A stretch of 64,000 nt of DNA from positions 1,054,001-1,118,000 of the forward strand of contig OX637800.1 of NCBI GenBank assembly GCA_951802425.1, read 5' to 3'. Shown one piece after another: positions 11,530-20,735 of the stretch. Position 1 is the stretch's first letter. Every line of letters begins with the position of its first letter. Made by a program: the position numbers and the translations under genes. The notes under the pieces are model-generated. The model had not been told where the DNA came from. It searched no databases and saw nothing but the letters and a program-made list of their open reading frames with translations. The DNA is from Clavaria fumosa (lineage: Eukaryota > Basidiomycota > Agaricomycetes > Agaricales > Clavariaceae).

Positions 11530-12660
11530 AAGGGTGTGTGGATTGACCCAGCCACCATAATATTATTTGGCCCATTTGAGTATCTCACTTAACATATTTC
11601 TCAGCCCATTCCATCATTCTGAATTCAGATATTTCTTGACCCATTTGGATACCCAGCATCAGGTGTTATTAATGGGCTGAGTTGAGTATCTCACCTAACA
11701 TATTTCTGGGCCCATATGGATTGACTCAGCTACCATTATATTATTTGGCTATTTGAGTATCTCACTAAATATATTTCTTGGCCCATCCAATCATTCTGAA
11801 TTCAGATATTTCTTGGCCCATTTGGATATCCTGCATGAGGTTTTATCACTGGGCCAAGTTGAGTATCTCACCAAGCATATTTCTCATCCTGTATGCATTG
11901 ACTCAACCACCATAATATTATTTGGCCCATTTGAGTATCTTACTGGAACATATTTCTTGGCCCATTCCATCATTCTGGACTAAGATGTTTCTGTGCCCAT
12001 TTTGATGTCCTGCATAAGGTGTTATTACTGTGTTGAGTTGAGTATCTCACCTAACATATTTCTGGGCCCATTTGCATTGCCTCAGCTACCATATTTCTGG
12101 GCCCATCCCATGATATCATACTTTGTTATTCTTAGGCCCATCTGGACTTACTAGTCCTGGGTCTTATTACTGGGCCTATTTGTGTATCTCACCATACATA
12201 TATCTTGGCCCATTCAATCAGCTCCGACTCTTATATTTCTTGGCCCATCTCTGTATCTTTGTAAACATATATCTGTGCCTGTATCAACTGACTCAGCCAC
12301 AACAATATTATTGGGCCATTTGAGTAGCTCACACAACATATTTCTGGGCCTATATGGATTGACTCAGCAATGACATTTCTGGGCCCATTCCATGATCTCA
12401 TACTTTGTTATTCCTAGGCCCATTTGGATTCACTGGGCCTGGGTATTATGGCAGGTTGATATTCCTGGATTTGACCTTTATGGCCCATCTAAACCTGACA
12501 GATAATTTATTTCTGGGCCTGTACTATTATCTCAGATTGTCATATTTCTTGGCCCATTCAAGCATGTCAACCCTACAATTTTTCTGGGCCTATCCCATCT
12601 TTATCAGCTCTCTTATTTCTTGGCCCAGCAGTGATCTCCAGCAAGAAAATATATTTGGGT
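11530..12660. repeat. Degenerate satellite array, period about 177 bp
   Basis: The phrase GAGTATCTCAC recurs at 11578, 11684, 11754, 11860, 11933 and 12038, giving alternating spacings that sum to about 177 bp. Each unit contains several copies of TTTCTTGGCCCAT or TTTCTGGGCCCAT. The later part (12180-12660) keeps the GGCCCA core but loses the strict period. It is CpG-poor and has no coding potential. Confidence 0.75.
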
Positions 12661-13123
12661 TATGAGTGGCCAATATGAGAAGTGTGGCAGTTAGTAAACC
12701 TTGGCTTGTATGATAAGTGTGACAAAAATTGACTGAAAGGTGTCAGTTATAGATATGTATGTATTTATTTGACTAGGTTGTGACCCATGACCAGTCATCC
12801 TCACGACCTTACCTATGCATCTTTAACCCCTCGCAACCTTAGTAGAACACACGCATGGTCACTTCTTGACTAGATCTACTCCGTACTACTATAGTCTTGT
12901 CACCTGGTGACCTCTGTACTTTTCCTTTTCTGTCATACTCTCTGTATGCACATATATAAGTCTCGCATGTACATACTATACTGCAGACTTGATATTGACG
13001 CACTTTTGGTTTAAGCTTGAGGCCACGACACCCTTTGAGCTTGGAACCATCATGATTGATAGGTCTTGTCTCCCTTGGTGACCTCAAGATCACCAAGACA
13101 CTTTCTGCTTTGCTCTAACTTGT
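12661..13123. other. Intergenic stretch, nothing recognised
   Basis: It holds a short run of GTGACC/GGTGAC motifs at about 12900 and 13075 and a TATATAAG at about 12953. The minus-strand frame at 12839-13096 has no recognisable domain. The last five bases plus 13124-13128 lead into the gypsy target duplication. Confidence 0.4.
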
Positions 13124-13128
13124 CCTCC

Positions 13129-13469
13129 TGTCAACAAGCGTCGGGTTGACTCCCGGGTATTTGAGGGACTCAGGTGGAATCAGTCGAATGGGAGCAAAGG
13201 GACAAAGCGATAGAAGGTAACAACCTAAGGAGTTGTTACAGGTGAGTACGACTACTTATATAGTACAGGGGAATGAGTCATAGCGCAACATGGGAGAGGC
13301 ATGTAGTCCGTGCACAAGAGGCGAGGCCAAGCATGACTCATGCGTGACAACATAGGTGGGGCGCGGCATGAGGTATGTGATACGTGAGAAGGGGAGGTGT
13401 CCACATGTTGTGATGGGTGAAAAAGGGGGTGTGACGCACAAAAGGGGGTGAGGCGGAAGAATTGTAACA
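13129..13469 (-). repeat. 3' LTR of gypsy 1
   Basis: 341 bp, TG...CA, preceded on the minus strand by a G-rich purine tract (13470-13483). Confidence 0.92.
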
Positions 13470-13507
13470 TCATCCCCCCCCAGTGGTCCGTCATCTCGAC
13501 GGGCCCG

Positions 13508-14275
13508 CTAGGCCTCTGGACTCTCCTGTTGTTCGCGTGGTTGTGGTTCCGTCGGCGGTTCGAGTTCGGTGGGGGGGTCGATACTCGTGTTGCGTGTGTC
13601 GGGCACGAGAGGGTGTTCGTAGGTGTCAGTGGGGACAATCCATGGGCGCATCACGTCAGTAGTGACGGGTATGACCCAAGCAGGGCCTGTGCGGCTATGG
13701 TGCACGGCCCACTCCTCTTGTAGGATCGGTTCGGGTGGTAGGGGAATCTCGAATCGTAGTCTTGTGTTTCGGGAGTTGACCCATATCTCAACGAGGACGG
13801 GGGAAGCGCGGAGGACGCGTTGTTGTTGTTCGAACTGTAGTCCTCGCATCTCGGTCCACATCGCGTGGCTGAAGCTTACGCTAAGCCGCTCAGCCATCCT
13901 ACGGAGCCAGACATCATCTTCGGGCTCTAGAAGTTCTCTGTTTTGTCGGAACTGTGGTATCCACATAGGAGGGTCGTCGGTCATGAGCGGTGGGGGGTCC
14001 AATCCCAGTACTCGGCATGCGTGGGGGATCCGTACGGCGTCTAAGATGTGGCGCATGCGGGGGGTTGTGCCGGGGGACGACGGTGGGCCCTGGAGCCTCG
14101 GTGGTGTGCCCCGTGGGTCAGGTCCGGGTCGTAGGTCCAGTGCGGGTCGTTGGCGAGTGGTTTCGGCGGGGGGTGGGCATGGTAGGCAGTTAGGCCATCC
14201 AGCCGCGCGGCGGGCGAAGTAAGGCAGTCCCGGGGTGCCGCGGCGTGGGGTAGTGGGCGTGCGGTCGGGCGGCAT
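13508..14275 (-). CDS. Extra proline-rich reading frame between pol and 3' LTR of gypsy 1
   Basis: A 255-codon frame opens at ATG 14275, about 100 bp after the end of Pol, and stops near the purine tract. The N-terminus is rich in P, R and T (MPPDRTPTTPRRGTP), the middle is a mixed-charge globular-looking region (ERLSVSFSHAMWTEMRGLQF, IWVNSRNTRLRFEI) and the C-terminus is acidic and proline-rich. It occupies the env position, but I see no signal peptide or membrane span, so it does not look like an envelope protein. Function is unknown. Its openness in an element whose Pol already carries two stops suggests either recent selection or chance in GC-rich DNA. Confidence 0.5.
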   Translation of the reverse strand: MPPDRTPTTPRRGTPGLPYFARRAAGWPNCLPCPPPAETTRQRPALDLRPGPDPRGTPPRLQGPPSSPGTTPRMRHILDAVRIPHACRVLGLDPPPLMTDDPPMWIPQFRQNRELLEPEDDVWLRRMAERLSVSFSHAMWTEMRGLQFEQQQRVLRASPVLVEIWVNSRNTRLRFEIPLPPEPILQEEWAVHHSRTGPAWVIPVTTDVMRPWIVPTDTYEHPLVPDTRNTSIDPPTELEPPTEPQPREQQESPEA

Positions 14276-14379
14276 GGCAGGGGGTGTTGGTTGCGAGGAG
14301 GGGGGAGGAAGGTGTTCGGTGGGCGAAGTCGCTTGTGGTTTTTTTCTTTTTAAGTGCTCGACCCTGAGTGTGTGACTAC

Positions 14380-17300
14380 TCAGGCAAAGGACACCGTGAG
14401 AGAACGTGCTGCCTCAGGGTGTTTTCGGTGGAAGTCTGTGATCGCTTCGGCCGCTTTCTCCAGGTTCGCCTTCGGTTCCCACGTGTTGTCTTCATGGGGG
14501 TAGCCGGCCCACTTCACCAAGTATTGCAGTTTGCGTCTGTGTTTCCGGCTCTTCAACACCTCTTCTACGTCATATTGTAAGTGGTCATCGATTAACTCGG
14601 GGGGCGGGCGTTCATCTGGAGTCTGATTGGGGAACTTTCCTTCCTTATACGGTGTAAGCAGTACCTCGTTGAACACCGGATGGATCTTCCAAGTCACTGG
14701 TAGATTGAGTCGGTAGGTGGCCGGTCCCACTTTCTCTACTACCACGAAAGGGCCAACTCTCCTGTCCGTGAGCTTCTCTGATGGTCGTTCCATGTTCAGG
14801 TTAGTGGCATCCAGCCAGACCAGGTTTCCTTTCTTGTAGTCTAGTGTTTTTGTGTTTTTGTGTTTATCATAGGCGGTTTTCATGTATTGAGCGGCTTTTT
14901 CCATGGCTCTTTTGGCATTCTCTCTGGCTTTCTGTAGTTTTGTGGCGAAGTCAGAGGCTTCCGGGGTGTGCGGCACATTGGGCAGGCTAATGTTACCCAT
15001 ACGAGGGTGAAAACCATAGTTTAAAAAGAAAGGGCTGTACTTGGTAGCGGAGTGTTGCCGGTTGTTTAGGGCAAATTCCGCAGTGGGTAGCCAGTCCAAC
15101 CAATCGTCTTGCATGAAGTCAACGTATGAGCGCAGGTATATCTCTATCTCCTGGTTCATTCTTTCCGTTTGTCCGTCAGTTTGTGGGTGATAGGCGGTAC
15201 TCGGATTCCCTTTTATCCCAATGATTTTATAGAACTCCTCCATGAAGTTCGAGACGAACTGGGACCCTCGGTCGCTTATCACCTTGCAAGGTACTCCATG
15301 GCTACGAAGTACCCGGTCCCACAGGATTTTTGCTGCCCCTAGTGCCGTAAGTTTCGTGTCCGTGGCTTCCAGTAGGGTCATCTTCGTGAGTTTGTCACAT
15401 ATTACAAGAATGGCATTATGGGTAGCAGATTTTGATAGTGGCCCGATAAGGTCCCAAGTGATCATGTGCCACGGGCAGGGCAGTATCGCGTGCGGATGTA
15501 GGGGTGCATGTCGCTTCGTCCGGTCAGGTTTTGTCCTCTGGCATTTCTCACAGCTGGCCACATATTCCGTTATGTCTTCCTTCATCCCCGGCCATGTGAA
15601 TTGCCAGGTAACACTCTCCAAGGTCTTTTCGGGTCCGGGATGTCCTCCAAGCGGGGAGTCGTGTAGTTCCATCAGGACTTTGTGTACTAGGTCCTGGGGT
15701 ACCCAGATCTTTCCTTGGTGTCGGAAGAGTCCATCCGTTCCTTTTTCGTAGGGTATCGCTTTAGGTGGCATAGTGTTCGTGTGTGTCTCTAGGAGCAATT
15801 GATCAATTGTCAGCTCGGGGATCAACAGTGTGGCAAGGCGGTGGGCCGGGAAAACCTGTACTGAGGGTTTTTCGTACTTGTCTGTTCCCTCCCAGTGGTC
15901 TGGCCGTTGGGAGAGTGCGTCCGCTTTCATGTTTGTTTTTCCTGGTTTGTATTTCACTTCGAAATTGAAGCACTGTAACTTTGACTGCCATTGCGTTTGT
16001 CTAGGGTTGAGTTTTTGACTTTTTTGAAAATATTGAAGGTTTGCATGGTCGGTGTGGATTTCAAAAGGATCCTTGGCCCCCAGCAAGTAGTGGCGCCATT
16101 CTTCTAGTCCCCTGATGATTGCTAAAAACTCCTTGTCATACGTTGCATAATTCATCTCCGCCGGGGAGAAGGTTTTCGAAATGAAATCTACTGGTCGCCA
16201 GACGCCGTCGGGTTGTTGCTGTGATAGTACTCCTCCGGTGGCGTAATTACTCACGTCTACTTCCATTTTCCATTTGCCTACATCTTGTGGGATCGCCAGC
16301 ACTACATCACTCTGCAGTATATCGATTAGGCGTCTCCAGGATCGTTCTTGTCAGTCCGTCCAGACATACGGTGTGTTATCGCTTAGTAGTTCGTATAGTG
16401 GTTTGGCAATAGTGGCGAATCCCTGTATGAATCTTCGAAAGTAGTTTAGTAGGCCGATCCCCTTCTGAAGAGTGTGTTTGTTCTTCGGCACCGGCCAGTC
16501 GGCTATTCCTCTGCACTTCTTGGGGGAGTGTCGAATGTTGCCCTTTGAAATTAACAGTCCCAGAAATGTAACCTCCGATTGCTCCAGCTTGCACTTCGAT
16601 TCCCGCATGCAGAGGTCGTTGTCCTGAAGTACCTTGAATACTTCATGCACTAGGTGTCGATGTTCCTTGAGGGTGCGGGTGGCAATAAGAATGTCGTCAA
16701 TGTACATGAAGACTTTTCCAGTGGCTATCAGTGTGCGCAAGATGTAGTTCATTCTTCGTTGGAACACTGATGGGGCATTCATCAATCCGAACTGCATAAC
16801 CGTGGGCCACACTGTGCCATATTTCGCAATTATTGCGGCGAGTTTTTGTGCCCATTTTGCCATCGCAACATTCCAATAGCCCCATTCCACATCAAGGCTC
16901 GTGAATATTTTAGCATCTTTCAGGCTTGCCACCGTTTCGTCAATTCTGGGTAAGGGGTATATATCTTTGACGCAGAACGAGTTCAGGCACTTGTAATCGA
17001 TGATCGGTCGCAGCTTGTCCCCTTCATCCTTGAAGAAAATCGGACTAACGTAGTCCGATTCTCCCCAGACTAGTCGGCCATTGTCTAGGTTTTCCTTCAA
17101 CCATATTTTCAAGGCTTCGTCTTCCTTGTTGGTAAGTGGGTAGACTTTCGAACGCAGGAAACCAGGGTCATTCTTGAATTTGACTTCATAATCGATCCCT
17201 GGTAGTGATTTGGGCAGCTTCTGGCCAGTTTTCCCAGCAAACACTTGGGGGTATAGGGTCTTCCAGTCAGGTGTGTTTGCCGTATCGTGTGGGTTTCAGA

Positions 17301-17847
17301 GGCCATAGCCGTAGTCCACGATGTGGCAGTCCTTTTTTTTGCATTTGTCGAAACGAATGTATTTTTCAAACCACCGGATACTGGGGTTATGGTATCGGAG
17401 CCAATCGTGTCCCAGAATCGCCGGGTGACCGGTAACTCGTCCCAGTAGGAACTGCTTGATCTCGAAGTGGCCTCCAATGTTGAGTCGTAGAGCCACCGAA
17501 TGTTTAAAGGCCCCTGATACATTCGTGGTCCCATCGATATTTTTGAATATTATAGGAGTCTCGAGTTTTGCAAGATTTATTTTCCTAGCGGTGGCCCATT
17601 CCAGGTCCATAACAGACATTGTACAGCCAGAGTCGATTAGCAGTTTGATGTCATAGGTCTCTTTGGTGTCCAAGGTGGTTACGAATCCTGGCATGTCCAA
17701 TTGCCGTTCTCCTCCTCTCCCATATGTGGTCCTGGGATCGGTGTCCCAATCCACATCATCATTATATCCTGGGAGTTTCTTAGAGGTGAGGTCTTTGAGG
17801 GTGTGCTTAGCCCTCTCAGCCTCTTTTGGCAATGGGAACAATGGCAT
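14380..17847 (-). pseudogene. Gypsy 1 Pol: protease, RT, RNase H, integrase, chromodomain; two TGA stops
   Basis: One frame runs from 17847 to 14380 and is interrupted only by TGA at 17296-17298 and about 16350. Protease: LLIDSGCTMSVMD and ILGHDWL. Reverse transcriptase: YKCLNSFCVKDIYPLPRID, a KVFMYIDDILIAT catalytic loop and FLGLLISKG. RNase H: VDVSNYATGGVLSQ and YATYDKEFLAIIRGLEEWRHYL. Integrase: an HHCC zinc site ending CEKCQRTK, then MITWDLIGPL, VISDRGSQFVS and TERMNQEIE. The C-terminus, YLVKWAGYPHEDNTWEP, is a chromodomain expected to steer integration to heterochromatin. Both stops are TGA and fit CGA-to-TGA change. Pol overlaps the Gag end in the -1 frame, so frameshifting is the likely expression route. 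Confidence 0.93.
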
Positions 17848-17912
17848 ATCATTCGCAGGTTGTTTTACATGGCGGCGGGCCGGGACAATATAAAAGGATC
17901 CTGCCTTAGCAC

Positions 17913-19205
17913 TCAGGCGGATCCCTGCTGAAAATCCTCTTCTCCGACATTTGACGTTGCTACAGTTGTCTCTGGTCCAGGTGTCGGTGCTCTGGGCCTC
18001 TGTTGGATATGCAATTGATCTCTCAATTGCGCGATCGTGTTCTCCATCTCTTCGAAATCATTCTGCCCAGCAGTCGAGGCAGCGTACGATGGGTTGAATG
18101 TTGTAAGGGAAGCCGGGTGCGAAGCAGGGTATGCAGGAACAGGGTAAGGGGAAAAAGGAGGGGGTGTATAATATCCGGGAGGGGAACGCATTTCGAATGC
18201 ATTGCCGAGCCTCGCCTGTTGTCGAGGGGTGGAGCGGCGTTGGGGCGGCTCAGGGCAGAGTCGAGCTGGGTGACCAACCTGTCCGCAATTATAGCAAATG
18301 AGCGGGCGGCGGGGGCCAGTTCCTCGGCTTGTGTCCATCGGGGTACCTTGCCTGGTACCCAGCGGGGCTTGTCTGTTCCATTGTCCGGGGGGTGGCGCCT
18401 GCTGTTGTTGTTGTTGTTGCTGCTGCTGGGGGTGCGGTTGCCATTGTGCCTGCTGTGGCTGTGCAGGTGGTACGTTCCACTGGTTCTGTCTTTCCCATAC
18501 TGCCTGTGGTTGCCACTGGGGTGAGCACCAGTAGCAGTTCTGTGGGGGTTGGCGCTGTGCGGGCTGGTTCCAGGTGGGACGTGGCGTTGCTTGTGCCCGC
18601 ATCTCTCTTTGCACTGCCGTGTGTAGTTGATGTTGCCTGTCAAGGCGTATAGCCAACACGCGGAAGGCTTGGTAATCGGTGGGTTGGTCTGCGCATGCGA
18701 GGATTTTCTCCATGAGCTTCGGGTGTAGTGCCCTCATCAACAGAGCATGGATCATGTTCCAGTGGGTATCCTCTTCGTACCCAGCTCGGCTCATGAGGGT
18801 TTCAAGTCTTTGGAAGAATTGCGCGGCGTCCATACCTACTTGCCGGAAGTTGTTGAGCTCTTGCACAGCCAACGCCTGGTCTTCGATGGGGGCAAAGGTT
18901 TCCCTCATTCGAGCTTCGAACGTAGCCCAGATTACGTGTTCGCCTCCTGGTTCCAGCAACACGTTTGCAGCTTGGTTTGCCCATTCTGCCACGTATTTCT
19001 CCGTCATGTGGCTCAAGCAGAATACCACTTTGTGAAAGTCCGTAGGGTATTTTGCCTCGTTTAGTCGGAACTCTAGGCGCAAGCTCCTCAAGAACGTTTG
19101 GAACTCGTGCCTCTCTCCAGTATACGGGACAATTTTAAATGAAAACGCAGCAGGCGCAAGGGGCGCTGCTGGTGCGGGTTCGGCGTCGGGGGCTACGTCA
19201 GCCAT
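17913..19205 (-). CDS. Gypsy 1 Gag
   Basis: A 430-residue frame starting at ATG 19205. An Ala/Pro N-terminus leads into a retrotransposon Gag domain (FLRSLRLEFRLNEAKYPTDF, FEARMRETFAPIEDQALAVQ, FFQRLETLMSRAGYEEDT), then a glutamine-rich linker containing ten consecutive Q near 18410 and a CCHC zinc knuckle CYNCGQVGHPARLC. It forms the virus-like particle and binds element RNA. A short coiled region (NTIAQLRDQLHIQQ) precedes the C-terminus. The frame is intact, unlike Pol. Confidence 0.92.
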   Translation of the reverse strand: MADVAPDAEPAPAAPLAPAAFSFKIVPYTGERHEFQTFLRSLRLEFRLNEAKYPTDFHKVVFCLSHMTEKYVAEWANQAANVLLEPGGEHVIWATFEARMRETFAPIEDQALAVQELNNFRQVGMDAAQFFQRLETLMSRAGYEEDTHWNMIHALLMRALHPKLMEKILACADQPTDYQAFRVLAIRLDRQHQLHTAVQREMRAQATPRPTWNQPAQRQPPQNCYWCSPQWQPQAVWERQNQWNVPPAQPQQAQWQPHPQQQQQQQQQQAPPPGQWNRQAPLGTRQGTPMDTSRGTGPRRPLICYNCGQVGHPARLCPEPPQRRSTPRQQARLGNAFEMRSPPGYYTPPPFSPYPVPAYPASHPASLTTFNPSYAASTAGQNDFEEMENTIAQLRDQLHIQQRPRAPTPGPETTVATSNVGEEDFQQGSA

Positions 19206-19853
19206 GCCTTCAATCTAGTTCTTCGAGGTAGATACGCGGGGGGTCTTGGAAGATGTCTATTCATAGACGGTCTTGTAGCGAGCCGAACGTAAGGTCGGTC
19301 TGTGCTTCAGAGGAACGGTGCTCAGGTGAACTATCGGTTTGTACGGCAACGGATATGTGGGTGTCGTCCTCGAGTTCCTCGAGGGCACTGTAGTATTCGG
19401 TTTCGTCGTCAAAAAGCAGGTCTTCTCCGGCTAAGAAGTCCAGAGTTTCTTGTTCAAGGGTTTCTTCAGCAGCGACTTCAGAGAGCAAAGCCACTAGCCG
19501 GGTACGGAATGTTCGCCACTCAGGTCGATGTGCAATTGATACGGGGTTGTTTGTACTTAGGTCCACTGGTAGGCAAAGTCGTCGGGTAGCGAAATGTTAT
19601 CGTGGCGCCAATTGTATGGCCTCGGAGTGTCTTGGGTACAGGAACCGTTCGTAGGTTCTGCTCTGTGGTGTACTCGGCGGTGTCAGTTGCTCAAAATCTG
19701 TTTCTTCGTCAAGTCCAACTAAGGCTCTGCGCCTTTCGTGCCATTCAAACGCTGTCCAGTAGCACGCCAGTTCTTTCTTCTCGGAATACGCAAGCCTTGC
19801 TTCGGCTCGGGCAGGGTGGGGTGCCTAGGTCCGTGAGGAGGTAGGCGGGGTAG
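19206..19853 (-). other. 5' leader of gypsy 1 with an acidic open frame
   Basis: About 650 bp between the primer site and Gag. A 101-codon frame at 19261-19566 (acidic, with ETLDFLAGEDLLFDDETEYY) is open but has no ATG at its start and is out of frame with Gag. It may be a leader peptide, a spliced Gag extension or chance. Confidence 0.35.
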
Positions 19854-19863
19854 AGGTTGTTAC
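19854..19863 (-). promoter_or_regulatory. Self-complementary primer-binding site of gypsy 1
   Basis: One base inside the 5' LTR the minus strand reads GTAACAACCT. The LTR contains its perfect reverse complement AGGTTGTTAC on the same strand (19962 down to 19953), about 28 bases after a TATATAAG box (19998-19991), where the RNA would start. This matches the self-priming arrangement known for Tf1 and sushi elements. No match to a tRNA 3' end was seen. Confidence 0.65.
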
Positions 19864-19864
19864 T

Positions 19865-20186
19865 TGTCAACAAGCGTCGGGTTGACTCCCGGGTATTCGA
19901 GGGACTCAGGTGGAATCAGTCAAATGGGAGCAAAGGGACAAAGCGATAGAAGGTAACAACCTAAGGAGTTGTTACAGGTGAGTACGACTACTTATATAGT
20001 ACAGGGGAATGAGTCATAGCGCAACGTGGGAGAGGCATGTAGTCCGTGCACAAGAGGCGAGGCCAAGCATGACTCATGCGTGACAACATAGGCGGGGCGC
20101 GGCATGAGGTATGTGATACGTGAGAAGGGGAGGTGTCCACATGTTGTGATGGGTGAAAAAGGGGGTGAGGCGGAAGAATTGTAACA
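19865..20186 (-). repeat. 5' LTR of gypsy 1 with TATA box
   Basis: 322 bp. The minus-strand promoter TATATAAG lies at 19991-19998; transcription is inferred to start near 19962. Confidence 0.9.
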
Positions 20187-20191
20187 CCTCC

Positions 20192-20735
20192 ATGCTCATA
20201 CAACTCATGCACTTAACTATTCTCTTCACTTCGTCTTGGTACTGATCTCCTCAAACCCCACAGGTTCTCCCGTCAGTTGGCAAAGCTATCGCCTTCACCA
20301 ACATATCTCTCGACATTGTCGCGACTACCCGCAACTCTCCCAACATCGTCTCTTTCTCCCACCTTGTCTTTTTCCTTTCTTACACTTCGTCAGTTGACTT
20401 CGCGACCTTCTCAGCATTACCTATTTCTCCCATTTCATCTATTTCTTTCTTCACACTTTGTCGGTCGACTTTGCGACCTTCTCAGCATTACCTATTTCTC
20501 CCTCCTTGTCAATTTCCTTCTCTATGCTTCATCTACCAACTTCGTGACCTTTCTAGTGACGTCTCCCCTCTCCCTACTTGTCTATTTCTGTTCTTACATC
20601 TTCCCAGATGTCTCCGTGACCTTCCGGGACCGAGCATTCTTGACTGTGCTCAACAGTTGATTGGTATTAGCGAGTTTCCAGGACCGGTCACCAACAAGTC
20701 AACCTCCAGTATCACTTTCAAGACAGGACAAGCCC
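20192..20735. repeat. Pyrimidine-rich spacer with about 71-bp repeats
   Basis: Phrases of the type ACTTCGTCAGTTGACTTCGC then ACCTTCTCAGCATTACC recur at about 20387, 20457 and 20529, a period of 71-72 bp with a worn extra unit on each side. No gene is recognised. The right side abuts the truncated copia 2. Confidence 0.6.

Larger units (their letters stand above)
13129..20186 (-). mobile_element. Ty3/gypsy chromovirus 1, full-length
   Basis: LTRs at 13129-13469 (341 bp) and 19865-20186 (322 bp) both start TGTCAACAAGCG and end GTAACA on the plus strand; the length difference is one 19-bp indel. The target duplication CCTCC is at 13124-13128 and 20187-20191. On the minus strand the order is leader, Gag, protease, RT-RNase H, integrase and chromodomain, then an extra reading frame before the 3' LTR. 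The order PR-RT-RH-IN and the C-terminal chromodomain make it a chromovirus. The four substitutions I see between the LTRs all lie at CpG sites. Two in-frame TGA codons break Pol. Confidence 0.95.

Noticed and set aside
13448..14222. Plus-strand frames opposite the extra gypsy 1 frame
   Set aside because: GC-rich shadow frames; the minus strand agrees with element orientation and has a proper start.
19601..19625. TGGCGCCA near 19605 as a tRNA-type primer site of gypsy 1
   Set aside because: It lies about 250 bp from the LTR; a primer site must be adjacent to the LTR, where the self-complementary site is found.
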